Assembly: GCA_013288075.1 (NCBI GenBank) | Contig: JABDCQ010000012.1 | Location: 1-41,514 of the forward strand | DNA: 41,514 nucleotides | DNA from: Chlamydiota bacterium | GTDB taxonomy: Bacteria > Chlamydiota > Chlamydiia > Chlamydiales > Rhabdochlamydiaceae | Direction: 5' to 3' | Shown: positions 1-8,021 of the stretch, piece after piece | Layout: each line of letters starts with the position of its first letter | Numbering within the stretch: position 1 is the first letter of the stretch | The notes under the pieces: generated by a model | Seen by the model: only the letters and a program-made list of their open reading frames with translations | Told to the model about the DNA's origin: nothing | Database searches by the model: none | Position numbers and translations under genes: made by a program

Positions 1-2
1 CA

Positions 3-101
3 AGCGAGCCTCTACAGGGGTGGCAAAAGTATATGATTCAAATGAGCTGTGATGACTGCCTTATCCCATCAGCGTCTCTTATCAAGCGTATAAAAAATTA
101 A
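3..101 (+). CDS. possible 3' end of an upstream gene (partial)
   Basis: One plus-strand frame is open from the window edge to a TAA at 99-101 and encodes the last 32 residues of a possible protein, containing the stretch SCDDCLIPSASLIKRIK. It is on the same strand as rpmE and leaves a leader of about 120 bp before it. No family can be recognised from so short a tail, and a chance open frame is a serious alternative. Confidence 0.25.
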   Translation, partial: SEPLQGWQKYMIQMSCDDCLIPSASLIKRIKN

Positions 102-221
102 TAACGTGATTTTGGGGGGTGATAAAAGTGCAAAGAAAATATTTTTCTCTTTATCGATTATCAAAGATCCTTTATCCTCCTCATATCTATTTCTAATACT
201 CACATTTACAGGAGCTAGTTT

Positions 222-542
222 ATGAAAAAAGAAGGACATCCTCCATACCAAGACGTTTTGTTTGTTGATACTGCAACAGGTTTTAAATTTGTTTGTGGAA
301 GTACGCTTAAGCCAAAAGAAAAAGAAACTTACGAAGGGACAGAGTACCCAGTTTATAGAGTTCCTGTTTCTTCTGCTTCTCACCCATTCTTTACAGGAAG
401 CAAGCAGCTTGTTGACTCTGAAGGAAGAGTAGACAAGTTTAAGAAGCGTTACATTGCAAAAAAACAAGAAACTGAAACTGAAAAAGAGAAAGAAGAAGCT
501 GCGTCGGCTGCTAAACAAACAAAAAAAGCTAAAAAGAAATAG
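222..542 (+). CDS. rpmE: 50S ribosomal protein L31, type B-like
   Basis: Structural protein of the large ribosomal subunit. The first ~75 residues follow the L31 pattern: [10 protein letters not shown] at the start, then [25 protein letters not shown] and [10 protein letters not shown]. Only one cysteine is present (VCGS, around residue 25), so the CxxC pair of zinc-binding L31 is absent and this looks like the zinc-independent form. From about residue 77 there is a Lys/Glu/Ala-rich tail of roughly 30 residues, longer than a typical L31 tail. AGGAG at 210-214 sits 7 nt before the ATG. It opens the conserved chlamydial run of translation genes, and a hairpin-type repeat follows it. Confidence 0.95.
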   Translation: MKKEGHPPYQDVLFVDTATGFKFVCGSTLKPKEKETYEGTEYPVYRVPVSSASHPFFTGSKQLVDSEGRVDKFKKRYIAKKQETETEKEKEEAASAAKQTKKAKKK

Positions 543-571
543 TCCTTAAAAGAACAAAGAGAAGAACATAC

Positions 572-600
572 AGAGAGAGTTTTTATTCTCTCTTTTTTTT
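572..600 (+). terminator. candidate intrinsic terminator after rpmE
   Basis: About 30 bp after the rpmE stop, AGAGAGA (572-578) can pair with TCTCTCT (586-592) around an AT-rich loop, followed directly by a run of T to 600. The stem is GC-poor. The T run also abuts the left arm of the long inverted repeat, so either hairpin could act in termination. Confidence 0.35.
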
Positions 601-711
601 CTTCTCTCTGTGCTCTCTGTGATCTCTGTGGTAAAAAATTATCGCAGAACGTTGTAGCTAATGCGTTAGCATATTTTTTACCACAGAGATCACAGAGAGC
701 ACAGAGAGAAG
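601..711. repeat. long-hairpin dispersed repeat, copy 1 (CTCTGTGG family, subtype A)
   Basis: Inverted repeat with 39-nt arms at 601-639 and 673-711 that are exact reverse complements, separated by a 33-nt spacer. The arms contain three CTCTGTG units in tandem and end toward the loop in GGTAAAAAAT. The spacer, read on the minus strand, begins ATGCTAAC and is homologous to the spacers of the other three copies. It lies between rpmE and prfA, which run in the same direction. Confidence 0.9.
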
Positions 712-799
712 AAAGAAAAGAAGAATTCCGCTCTTTTTTTATCATGTCTATCCTAATATCCTGTTATTTTTCTTTTCTTAGTTAATCTCTAGGTAATCA

Positions 800-1753
800 A
801 TGATCGAAGATAAGGTGCAAAGGCTTTTAGTTCGTCTTCATGAAGTGGAAGACCTTTTAGGTAAGCCAGATGTTGTAGCGAATCAAAAAGAATACGACCC
901 TGAATTTGCAAGCATCATTAGAGAAGAGATTGTCACTCTAGAAAATTCCATTGTAGATTTAACAAAATCCCTTGAAACCCTTCTTGTTCCTCCCGACCCT
1001 CGCGATAGCCGCACGATTATCTTGGAGCTCAGGGCTGGAACAGGGGGCGATGAAGCCGCTATTTTTGTGGGCGATTGCGTGCGCATGTACCAATACTACG
1101 CCGATAAAAATAAGTGGAAATGCGAGCTTTTTTCTTGCACTCCTTCTGAGATGGGCGGATTTAAAGAATATATTGTGGTTATCTCCGGCCATAATGTTTT
1201 CCGCTTCCTTCAGTATGAAGCGGGCACCCACCGTGTGCAAAGGGTTCCAAAAACAGAGGCCCAAGGCAGAATTCATACTTCAGCGATAACTATTGCAGTG
1301 CTTCTTGAGCCTGATGAAGAAGAAAAAATTGTCATTGATGAAAAAGATTTAAAGATCGATACCTATAGAGCTTCTGGCGCAGGGGGTCAGCACGTTAACG
1401 TGACAGACTCAGCTGTTAGAATCACTCACTTGCCGTCTGGTGTTGTTGTGACTTGCCAAGACGAGAGAAGCCAGCATAAAAATAAAGATAAAGCGATGCG
1501 CCTTCTTTCTGCAAAACTTGCTCAAGATAAAATAGAAAAGCAGAATAAAGAGATTGCAAGCCTCCGCTTATCCCAAGTGGGATCAGGCGATCGCTCAGAG
1601 CGCATTCGTACCTATAATTTCCCTCAAAACAGAGTAACCGACCACCGTATCGATCTGACTTTATATAAGCTGGACCGCGTAATGGAAGGAGATTTAGACG
1701 ATCTTACTCAAGCTCTTGTGGCATTCTTTTATAAGGAAAAATTCGAAGAATGA
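800..1753 (+). CDS. prfA: peptide chain release factor 1, shortened N-terminal domain
   Basis: Class I release factor that reads UAA/UAG in the ribosomal A site and triggers peptidyl-tRNA hydrolysis. The catalytic GGQ is at residues 195-197 (SGAGGQHVN) and the codon-reading PxT tripeptide is PKT at 150-152 ([15 protein letters not shown]), which is RF1-type. [10 protein letters not shown] at about 78-87 is the family signature. The protein has 317 residues, while bacterial RF1 is usually about 355-360. The missing ~40 residues fall in N-terminal domain 1: NQKEY at 28-32 runs straight into DPEFAS, skipping the middle helices. Catalytic and codon-recognition domains are complete. The stop overlaps the prmC start by 4 nt (ATGA). 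Confidence 0.95.
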   Translation: MIEDKVQRLLVRLHEVEDLLGKPDVVANQKEYDPEFASIIREEIVTLENSIVDLTKSLETLLVPPDPRDSRTIILELRAGTGGDEAAIFVGDCVRMYQYYADKNKWKCELFSCTPSEMGGFKEYIVVISGHNVFRFLQYEAGTHRVQRVPKTEAQGRIHTSAITIAVLLEPDEEEKIVIDEKDLKIDTYRASGAGGQHVNVTDSAVRITHLPSGVVVTCQDERSQHKNKDKAMRLLSAKLAQDKIEKQNKEIASLRLSQVGSGDRSERIRTYNFPQNRVTDHRIDLTLYKLDRVMEGDLDDLTQALVAFFYKEKFEE

Positions 1754-2583
1754 AGATTCTTAGTGAAGTTCTTAAGCTTTCAGCAAAATATTTAGAAGAT
1801 CATAAGATTTCTAGAGCTAGGCGCGATGCCGAAGATTTGCTTGCGTTTGTATTAAATATTAAACGGATCGATCTTTACATGCAGTTTGATCGTCCTTTAG
1901 ATGAAAAAGAGCTAGATGCTTATAGACCGCTTTTAAAACGCAAAGCACAAGGCGAGCCTGTAGAATACATTTTGGGGAAAGTCGATTTTTATCATTGCGT
2001 ATTGCATGTGACTCCGGATGTCTTAATCCCTCGCCAAGAGACAGAAATTCTTCTAGATAAAATTTGTAAAACACCAGATTTAGGAAAAGTTATTTGGGAT
2101 GTTTGCTGCGGGCCTGGAACTTTGGGGATTGCCTTAAAAAAAGCAAGACCCGAGCTTGATGTGACCCTTTCTGATATCAGTCCAAAGGCTCTTGCTCTTG
2201 CGCAAAAAAATGCAGTCTTAAACCAGGTAGAAGTGAATTTTCTAGAGGGCGACTTGCTTTTTCCTTTTAAAGGCCAAAAGGCAGATGTGATTATTTGCAA
2301 CCCTCCCTATGTGAGTGAGGCTGAATACGAGGAGTTAGAAAACGAAGTAAAAAAAGAGCCTCGCTTAGCCCTTGTCGCAGAAAATGAAGGGTATGCGTTT
2401 TATGAGCGCTTAAGTAAAGAGCTTCCTTCTTACTTAAATAAGGGGGGTAAAGCTTTTTTTGAGATTGGTTTTGCTCAGGGGGAACGTATTAAATCTTTAT
2501 TTAATTCTGAGATATATAAGAAAAAATGGGTAGAAAAAGACTTTGCAGGCCATGATCGTTTCTTTTTTCTTGAAATGGAATAA
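1750..2583 (+). CDS. prmC: peptide chain release factor N5-glutamine methyltransferase
   Basis: SAM-dependent methylase of the glutamine in the release-factor GGQ motif, and the natural partner of the overlapping prfA. An N-terminal helical domain (about 1-85) with [11 protein letters not shown] at 93-103 precedes a Rossmann methyltransferase domain. The SAM motif is [13 protein letters not shown] (117-129) and the substrate-glutamine motif is NPPY at 184-187. Its 277 residues are normal for the family. The start ATG lies inside the last codons of prfA, which points to translational coupling. Confidence 0.95.
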   Translation: MKILSEVLKLSAKYLEDHKISRARRDAEDLLAFVLNIKRIDLYMQFDRPLDEKELDAYRPLLKRKAQGEPVEYILGKVDFYHCVLHVTPDVLIPRQETEILLDKICKTPDLGKVIWDVCCGPGTLGIALKKARPELDVTLSDISPKALALAQKNAVLNQVEVNFLEGDLLFPFKGQKADVIICNPPYVSEAEYEELENEVKKEPRLALVAENEGYAFYERLSKELPSYLNKGGKAFFEIGFAQGERIKSLFNSEIYKKKWVEKDFAGHDRFFFLEME

Positions 2584-2627
2584 AGATCTCCTCTATCCTA
2601 TTGTCTCTATAAATATAGAGTAAGCAC

Positions 2628-3944
2628 ATGTTTGGCTCATTAACAGAAAAATTCCAGAATCTTTTTTCCTCTTTAGCGAGTAAAAAAAAGTTTACAGAAG
2701 AGAATATTGCCGATGCTGTAAGGGATGTTCGTCTTGCCCTTTTAGATGCTGATGTGAACTACACTGTTGCATCTCAGTTTATTAAGAGAGTGAAGGAAAA
2801 AGCTGTAGGAGAAGACGTTTTAAAAGCGGTAACCCCTCATGAACAATTCATTAAAATTGTGCATGATGAGTTAGTAGCTCTTATGGGATCTGAGGAAAAT
2901 CCTCTTAATGTGAATGGCTATCCTGCTGTGATTATGCTTTGCGGCCTTCAGGGCTCGGGTAAAACAACGCAGTGTGCCAAGCTTAGCTACTATTTAAAAA
3001 GAAAAGAGGCAAATAAACGGATTTTAATTGCTGCTTGCGATTTAGCAAGACCCGCTGCTGTAGAGCAAATTAAGACGCTTGGAAGCTCTATTGAAGTGCC
3101 TGTTTTCTTTATTGAGGGAGAAAAAAATCCGGTTGTAGTTGCTAAAAAAGCGCTTGAAAAAGCAAAAGCCGAAGGCTTTGATATCTTGATTGTCGATACT
3201 GCAGGACGTTTGCATATCGATGAAGAGCTTATGGACCAGCTTAAAGAGATGAAGCAGGCTCTTAATCCTCAAGAGATTCTTTTTGTAGCGAATGCAACAA
3301 CCGGGCAAGACGCTGTGAAAACAGCGCAAGAGTTTGATCAGAAAATAGGGATTTCGGGCAGTATTTTAACGATGCTCGATGGAAGTGCAAGGGCCGGGGC
3401 CGCCATTTCTATTCGAGAGATCACACAAAAGCCTTTGAAATTTGAGGGGATAGGCGAGAAGGTTGCAGATCTTCAGCTTTTTAATCCTCGCTCTATGGCA
3501 GACCGTATTTTGGGCATGGGAGATATTATAAATCTTGTGCGGAAAGCCGAAGAGCACATTGATACGAAAGAAAGAGAGAAGTTAGAAGAAAAATTTAAGA
3601 AAGCCTCATTCACCTACGACGATTATCTCAAGCAAATGGGAATGATGAAAAAAATGGGCTCTTTAAAAAGCCTTTTAAAAATGCTCCCAGGAATGCCTGA
3701 TATGGGCGATCTTGATTTTTCTGAAAAAGAATTTGTACGCCTTGAAGCCATGATTTTATCGATGACGCTCCAAGAAAGACAAGAAGCTGTTGAGTTAGTT
3801 CCTTCTAGAAGACGAAGAATAGCCTTGGGCAGTGGAACAACAATAGACGATGTCAATAGAATGGTGAAAAGTTTTAAAAGGCTCAAACAGTTTGCAAAAG
3901 ATATGCCAAATTTAAAGAAACAATTTTTAAAGATGAATAAATAG
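2628..3944 (+). CDS. ffh: signal recognition particle protein Ffh
   Basis: SRP54 GTPase that, with 4.5S RNA, targets nascent membrane and secreted proteins to FtsY and SecYEG. Domains in order: N helical bundle (about 1-90), G domain with P-loop GLQGSGKT (106-113) and DTAGR (190-194), then the methionine-rich M domain from about 300 (MGMMKKMGSLKSLLKMLPGM) that binds RNA and signal peptides. The length of 438 is slightly short of the usual ~450 because the C-terminus ends at KKQFLKMNK without a long tail. It lies 11 nt before rpsP, matching the conserved ffh-rpsP-trmD-rplS cluster of many bacteria. Confidence 0.97.
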   Translation: MFGSLTEKFQNLFSSLASKKKFTEENIADAVRDVRLALLDADVNYTVASQFIKRVKEKAVGEDVLKAVTPHEQFIKIVHDELVALMGSEENPLNVNGYPAVIMLCGLQGSGKTTQCAKLSYYLKRKEANKRILIAACDLARPAAVEQIKTLGSSIEVPVFFIEGEKNPVVVAKKALEKAKAEGFDILIVDTAGRLHIDEELMDQLKEMKQALNPQEILFVANATTGQDAVKTAQEFDQKIGISGSILTMLDGSARAGAAISIREITQKPLKFEGIGEKVADLQLFNPRSMADRILGMGDIINLVRKAEEHIDTKEREKLEEKFKKASFTYDDYLKQMGMMKKMGSLKSLLKMLPGMPDMGDLDFSEKEFVRLEAMILSMTLQERQEAVELVPSRRRRIALGSGTTIDDVNRMVKSFKRLKQFAKDMPNLKKQFLKMNK

Positions 3945-3955
3945 GAGAAATACTC

Positions 3956-4357
3956 ATGGCGCTAAAAATTCGCTTGAGACAACAAGGACGTACAAATCGT
4001 CAAACATATCGTCTGGTTTTAACAGATGTTCGCTCACCAAGAGATGGTAAATATATTGAAATGCTCGGCTGGTACAATCCTTTTCAAGCAGAAGGAAATA
4101 TTTCTGTGAATGCAGAAAGATTGCTTTATTGGCTTGGATTTGGCGCGCAACTTACAAATCAAGCTGCAGTACTTATTAAAAAGGCTGCTCCTGAAGTGCT
4201 AAAAGATTTTACAGCAAAACAAGAAGCGCACCGTGTAAAAATGGCAGGCAAAAGAAGAGCTCTTAGAAAAGCTGCTGCTCCTGCTAAGACTGAAGTTGCT
4301 CCAAAGGCTGCTAAAGCTCCAAAGGCTGCGAAGGCACCTAAGGCGTCTAAGGCTTAG
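3956..4357 (+). CDS. rpsP: 30S ribosomal protein S16
   Basis: Small-subunit protein S16. The start MALKIRLRQQGRTNRQTYRL and DGKYIEMLGWYNP are typical. The conserved S16 part ends by about residue 90; the last ~40 residues are an Ala/Lys/Pro tail with repeated KAPKAA units, probably flexible and basic. AGGAG at 3943-3947 precedes the ATG. The trmD start follows the stop by 5 nt. Confidence 0.96.
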   Translation: MALKIRLRQQGRTNRQTYRLVLTDVRSPRDGKYIEMLGWYNPFQAEGNISVNAERLLYWLGFGAQLTNQAAVLIKKAAPEVLKDFTAKQEAHRVKMAGKRRALRKAAAPAKTEVAPKAAKAPKAAKAPKASKA

Positions 4358-4362
4358 CGTAT

Positions 4363-5049
4363 ATGCTCATTGATATCCTCTCTTTATTTCCTGAATATTT
4401 TCGGGGGCCTTTTGATGTTAGTATTCTAAAAAAGGCGCAAGAGAGCGGAATCATTGAAATTAATCAGGTGGATATCCGCTGTTTCAGTAAGAATAAGCAC
4501 CATAAAACAGATGATCGCCCCTTTGGGGGAGGTCCCGGAATGGTGCTTATGCCGCAGCCTACAGTGGATGCCATTAGAAGTTGTAAAAGGGAAGATTCCC
4601 ATGTGATTTATCTGTCGCCTCAAGGGAAAAAACTTGATGCGGCTATGTGCCAAAGGCTTGCAATCCACTCTCATTTGGTCTTAGTGTGTGGCCATTATGA
4701 GGGCTTAGATGAGAGAGTGATCGAAAAAGAGATAGATGAAGAGATTAGCATTGGAGACTATGTGCTCACTAATGGATGTCTTTCGGCTATTGTTCTTCTC
4801 GATGCTGTAGCTCGATTTATCCCTGGCGTTTTAGGAAATGAGGAAGCTGCAAAGTATGATTCATTCCAAAATGGCATATTCGATGCTCCTCATTATACGA
4901 GGCCCGTGGAATTTGAAGGAATGCAAGTTCCTGAAGTTTTAAGAAATGGAAACCATTCTCAGATTAGAGAGTGGAGACAGAACCAAGCTTTAAAAAAAAC
5001 AATTAGAGTCCGCCCCGATTTAATAGAGGGCCTAAAGGAGAGAAAATGA
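4363..5049 (+). CDS. trmD: tRNA (guanine-37-N1)-methyltransferase
   Basis: SPOUT-family methylase that makes m1G37 in tRNAs with a G36 anticodon and so prevents +1 frameshifting. The trefoil-knot SAM site shows as GHYEGLDERV (110-119) and SIGDYVLTNG (129-138), with PFGGGPGMV at 53-61 and the C-terminal helical segment YTRPVEFEG...VPEVLRNGNH. It has 228 residues, close to the core family length. The stop overlaps the rplS start as ATGA. Confidence 0.96.
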   Translation: MLIDILSLFPEYFRGPFDVSILKKAQESGIIEINQVDIRCFSKNKHHKTDDRPFGGGPGMVLMPQPTVDAIRSCKREDSHVIYLSPQGKKLDAAMCQRLAIHSHLVLVCGHYEGLDERVIEKEIDEEISIGDYVLTNGCLSAIVLLDAVARFIPGVLGNEEAAKYDSFQNGIFDAPHYTRPVEFEGMQVPEVLRNGNHSQIREWRQNQALKKTIRVRPDLIEGLKERK

Positions 5050-5441
5050 ACCAGTGTGATATCATTCAATTAATTGAGAAAAAACAGCTCAAAACAAATC
5101 TTCCTAAATTTCGCGTTGGAGATACTATCGCTGTCCATACACGCATTATAGAAGGTGAGAAAGAGCGTGTTCAAATATTTACAGGAACTGTTATTGCAAA
5201 AAAAGGATGCGGACTTTCTGAAACAGTTTCTTTATACCGCGTATCTTATGGTACAGGTATGGAAAGAGTGTTCACTATCCACAGCCCAAAAATTGCCAAA
5301 ATCGAGATCACTTCAAGAGGCGATACACGCCTTGCAAAACTTTATTACATCAGAGGCGCTCTTGGTAAAGCTGCTAAAGTGAAGAAACTCCTTGGCAAAG
5401 CCGCTGTTATCGAAGCCCCAGCTCCAGAAGCGGACGCTTAA
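5046..5441 (+). CDS. rplS: 50S ribosomal protein L19
   Basis: Large-subunit protein L19 at the interface with the 30S subunit. FRVGDTIAVHTRI, GTVIAKKGCGLSETVSLYRV and GMERVFTIHSPKI are characteristic, followed by a short Lys/Ala tail ending in acidic residues. The 4-nt overlap with trmD suggests translational coupling. About 40 bp after its stop begins a long inverted repeat, so the cluster may end here or be processed here. Confidence 0.96.
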   Translation: MNQCDIIQLIEKKQLKTNLPKFRVGDTIAVHTRIIEGEKERVQIFTGTVIAKKGCGLSETVSLYRVSYGTGMERVFTIHSPKIAKIEITSRGDTRLAKLYYIRGALGKAAKVKKLLGKAAVIEAPAPEADA

Positions 5442-5482
5442 TCTTAAGAGAAGAATTGAAAAGGGAGAGAATCTTTCTTTTT

Positions 5483-5603
5483 TCTTTCTTCTCTCTGTGC
5501 TCTCTGTGATCTCTGTGGTAAAAAATATGCTAACACGTTGAATCCAACATTTTTGCAATATTTTTTACCACAGAGATCACAGAGAGCACAGAGAGAAGAA
5601 AGA
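5483..5603. repeat. long-hairpin dispersed repeat, copy 2 (CTCTGTGG family, subtype A)
   Basis: Arms at 5483-5528 and 5558-5603 are reverse complements over about 46 nt around a 29-nt spacer. Arm sequence is nearly identical to copy 1 over the central ~40 nt but continues further outward with its own matching sequence. The loop starts GCTAACACGTTGAA on the plus strand, so the element is inverted relative to copy 1. It lies between rplS and rnhB. Confidence 0.92.
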
Positions 5604-5644
5604 TTTTTTGTTTTCGTTTTGAATCTGTGTAACTGAGATCGACA

Positions 5645-6268
5645 ATGCGGCAAGAATCTATTTCGAGGAACCTCCTTGTTTACGAGCAAGAAGCTCGCTC
5701 TAAAGGTTTTCATTTAATAGCAGGCGTTGATGAAGCTGGCAGAGGTCCTCTTGCAGGTCCTGTTGTAGCAGCAGCTTGTATTATCCCTTATGGCGTGATT
5801 ATTGAAGGAGTTGATGATAGCAAAGCTCTCAGCGCCGAAAAGCGGGAGCATCTTTACCAAAGGTTGACAGGCGATTCAAGTATTTGCTATGCTATTGGCA
5901 TTATCTCCTCTGTTGTTATTGATCAAATTAATATCCTCCAAGCGACCTTTTTAGCTATGCTAGAGGCTGTAAAAGGACTTGCCAAGCAGCCAGACTATGT
6001 TCTTGTAGATGGCAATTTAACTCCCCGTTTCCCTATGCCCGCGAAAGCCATAATCGATGGCGATGCTTTATCTCAGTCTATTGGAGCAGCCTCCATTATT
6101 GCAAAAGTCACTCGGGATAAGATGATGGAAGAATACGCAGCCAAATACCCTCATTTTGGGTTTTCCAAACATAAGGGATACGGGACAAAGGGGCATTTAG
6201 CGGAAATTGCACGCCATGGGCCAACTCCCATTCATCGCTTTAGCTTTTCCCCCATTAAAAAGGGTTGA
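5645..6268 (+). CDS. rnhB: ribonuclease HII
   Basis: Cuts the RNA strand of RNA/DNA hybrids and starts ribonucleotide excision from DNA. The catalytic block GVDEAGRGPLAGPVVAAA begins at residue 27, giving D29 and E30; VLVDGN supplies the next acidic residue and GAASIIAKVTRD the later one. The 207 residues are the full family length. It starts about 40 nt after the right arm of repeat copy 2. Confidence 0.96.
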   Translation: MRQESISRNLLVYEQEARSKGFHLIAGVDEAGRGPLAGPVVAAACIIPYGVIIEGVDDSKALSAEKREHLYQRLTGDSSICYAIGIISSVVIDQINILQATFLAMLEAVKGLAKQPDYVLVDGNLTPRFPMPAKAIIDGDALSQSIGAASIIAKVTRDKMMEEYAAKYPHFGFSKHKGYGTKGHLAEIARHGPTPIHRFSFSPIKKG

Positions 6269-6293
6269 CACCGAGGGGTGAATGGGTTACATT
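6265..6293 (+). promoter_or_regulatory. candidate sigma70-type promoter for yicC-gmk-rpoZ-metG
   Basis: A perfect TTGACA at 6265-6270, overlapping the rnhB stop, is followed after 17 nt by TACATT (6288-6293). Transcription would start near 6300, giving a leader of about 16 nt to the yicC ATG at 6316. The fit is good, but a chance match cannot be excluded. Confidence 0.5.
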
Positions 6294-6315
6294 TTACCTC
6301 CAAATCGAGTACTAA

Positions 6316-7200
6316 ATGATTAAAAGCATGACGGCCTTTGGCAGGGCTGAAAAAATAACTTCTAGTGGACGCTTTGTTTTAGAGATCCATTCTGTAAATC
6401 GCAAAACCTTAGATATTGCTCTTTATATTCCTAAAGACCTTATCCGCTTCGACATAGATCTTAGGCAAATGATTGGAGAAGTGGTTCAAAGAGGGTCTGT
6501 CACGCTTAGATTAAGCGTTACTTTAGATCAAAATTCTACCCATCTTTTTTCTACCTATAGAGAAAGGTTAAAGCCTTTAAAAGAAGGATGGAGTAAAATA
6601 GCAGAAAGCCTAGGACTTGATCCTAAAGAGGAAATTAATTTACCTTTTCTTTTAAGGCAGTTAGAAGCCACAGCTTCTCCTGATCTCTATCCTGATGACG
6701 AGGAGATAAAAACTATTTTAAAAGAGCTTGCTACCGAAGCTTTATCTTTATTTAGCGAGAGAAGAAAGCAAGAGGGCCAAAGTCTTTTAGAGGATATGGA
6801 AGCAAGGCTTAAGGCTATAGAAAAAGATGTCCTTAAAATTAAGAATAAAGCCCAAGATGCAGTAAAAAAATATAGAGAAAAACTTTTAGAAAGAATTAAA
6901 GAAGTAAGTACTGGAGAAGAGTGCGATGAGCGCATTTTAAGGGAAGTTGCCCTTTATGCGGAAAAAGTGGATATTACAGAAGAGATCATTAGACTAGAAA
7001 CCCACTTAAAGCAATTTTCTAAAGAACTCCACACTTCTCAAAAAAGCATAGGGCGTACCTTGGATTTTATGATCCAGGAGATGCATAGAGAAATCAATAC
7101 AATCGCTTCAAAATCAGCTGACATCGAAATTTCTTCTCTTACTATAACGATTAAAAGTGAATTAGAAAAAATTAGAGAACAAGTACAAAATATTGAGTGA
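6316..7200 (+). CDS. yicC: YicC/YloC-family endoribonuclease
   Basis: Member of the YicC family, whose E. coli representative is reported to be an endoribonuclease acting on small RNA. Hallmarks are the N-terminal MIKSMTAFGRAE, VNRKTLDI (about 28-35), a long charged helical middle, and the C-terminal EEIIRLETHLKQF with FMIQEMHREINTIASKS. The 294 residues are normal. It lies 9 nt before gmk; the order yicC-gmk-rpoZ is also seen in Bacillota and many other bacteria. From memory Chlamydiaceae lack it at this place. Confidence 0.9.
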   Translation: MIKSMTAFGRAEKITSSGRFVLEIHSVNRKTLDIALYIPKDLIRFDIDLRQMIGEVVQRGSVTLRLSVTLDQNSTHLFSTYRERLKPLKEGWSKIAESLGLDPKEEINLPFLLRQLEATASPDLYPDDEEIKTILKELATEALSLFSERRKQEGQSLLEDMEARLKAIEKDVLKIKNKAQDAVKKYREKLLERIKEVSTGEECDERILREVALYAEKVDITEEIIRLETHLKQFSKELHTSQKSIGRTLDFMIQEMHREINTIASKSADIEISSLTITIKSELEKIREQVQNIE

Positions 7201-7209
7201 TGCATTTTT

Positions 7210-7803
7210 ATGGCTTTAAAGCTCCTTAACGGTTTAGAAAAAGGCTTACTTTTTGTAATAAGTGCTCCTGCAGGTACGGGCAAAACAACGCTTGTAAGAA
7301 TGCTAACTAAAGAGTTTAGCTGCGTTGTAGAAAGCATTTCTTGCACAACGCGTCCTATCCGTTCTAATGAAGTCGCGGATAAAGATTACCATTTCCTCTC
7401 TTTAGAAACGTTTCAGAATAAAATAAAAGCAGGCGATTTTTTAGAGTATGCCGAAGTGTTTGGTAACTACTACGGAACCTCCAAAGAATATGTAGAGAAG
7501 CAAAGAGCAAGTGGTAAGCATGTTGTATTAGTGATTGATACCCAAGGCGCCATGCAGCTAAAAGGAAAAATTCCGGCAGTGTTTGTATTCATCAGCCCTC
7601 CTTCCTTAGACGAATTAAAGGTAAGGCTGATGAAAAGAAAAACAGAGAGTATAGAAGTGATTGAAGAGAGGCTTTCTTGGGCTAAAAAAGAGCTTGAGAT
7701 GGTTTCTTCTTATGATTATCACATTGTGAATGATCATTTAAATATGGCTTATGAAATACTTAGAAGTATTATCATCGCAGAAGAACATCATGTGCGCAAT
7801 TAA
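7210..7803 (+). CDS. gmk: guanylate kinase
   Basis: Phosphorylates GMP to GDP with ATP. P-loop GTGKTT at residues 22-27 within ISAPAGTGKTTLVRML; SCTTRPIRSNEVADKDYHF is the GMP-binding region, and FGNYYGTSKEYV and VLVIDTQGAMQLK complete the fold. It has 197 residues. It sits between yicC and the omega-like gene on one strand, with gaps of about 10 nt. Confidence 0.96.
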   Translation: MALKLLNGLEKGLLFVISAPAGTGKTTLVRMLTKEFSCVVESISCTTRPIRSNEVADKDYHFLSLETFQNKIKAGDFLEYAEVFGNYYGTSKEYVEKQRASGKHVVLVIDTQGAMQLKGKIPAVFVFISPPSLDELKVRLMKRKTESIEVIEERLSWAKKELEMVSSYDYHIVNDHLNMAYEILRSIIIAEEHHVRN

Positions 7804-7814
7804 GAGGAGAAAAT

Positions 7815-8021
7815 ATGGGCAGAATGAAAGAAAACTTAACAAACGAGAAGTTGAAAGGGCTTTTTAACAGCAATTTTGACCTTGCTAACTATGCAATTAG
7901 CATTGCAACGCGAGATATCAGATTAGGCAAAGAAGTGAATGCCGATAATATTTTAGAAGAAATTGTAAGAAATCCTAAAGCAGCGATAGACCAAGCCAAA
8001 GACGAAGAAGACTTTGAATAA
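7815..8021 (+). CDS. rpoZ: probable RNA polymerase omega subunit (CT031-like)
   Basis: A 68-residue protein whose centre, NSNFDLANYAISIATRDIR, resembles the omega pattern in which a hydrophobic NRFxLVxxAAxRAR helix docks on the beta' subunit. The conserved position directly after gmk supports this. The last 15 residues are acidic. The match is distant and rests on one helix plus gene order; the chlamydial counterpart is, as I remember, often called hypothetical. GAGGAG at 7804-7809 precedes the ATG, and the last 8 nt overlap the metG start. Confidence 0.65.
   Translation: MGRMKENLTNEKLKGLFNSNFDLANYAISIATRDIRLGKEVNADNILEEIVRNPKAAIDQAKDEEDFE

Noticed and set aside
593-720. Tandem CTCTGTG units as a CRISPR-like array
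   Set aside because: The units are contiguous, arranged as an inverted repeat, and lack regular unique spacers; no cas gene is nearby.
449-745. 98-codon minus-strand frame across the first long repeat, and a similar one at 5444-5713
   Set aside because: They simply translate the inverted repeat (both give the peptide SSLCALCDLCGKKY) and lack start signals; repeats read in any frame give such shared peptides.
959-1289. Two opposite 105-codon frames inside prfA
   Set aside because: Both are contained in a clear release-factor gene and have no ribosome site or family resemblance.
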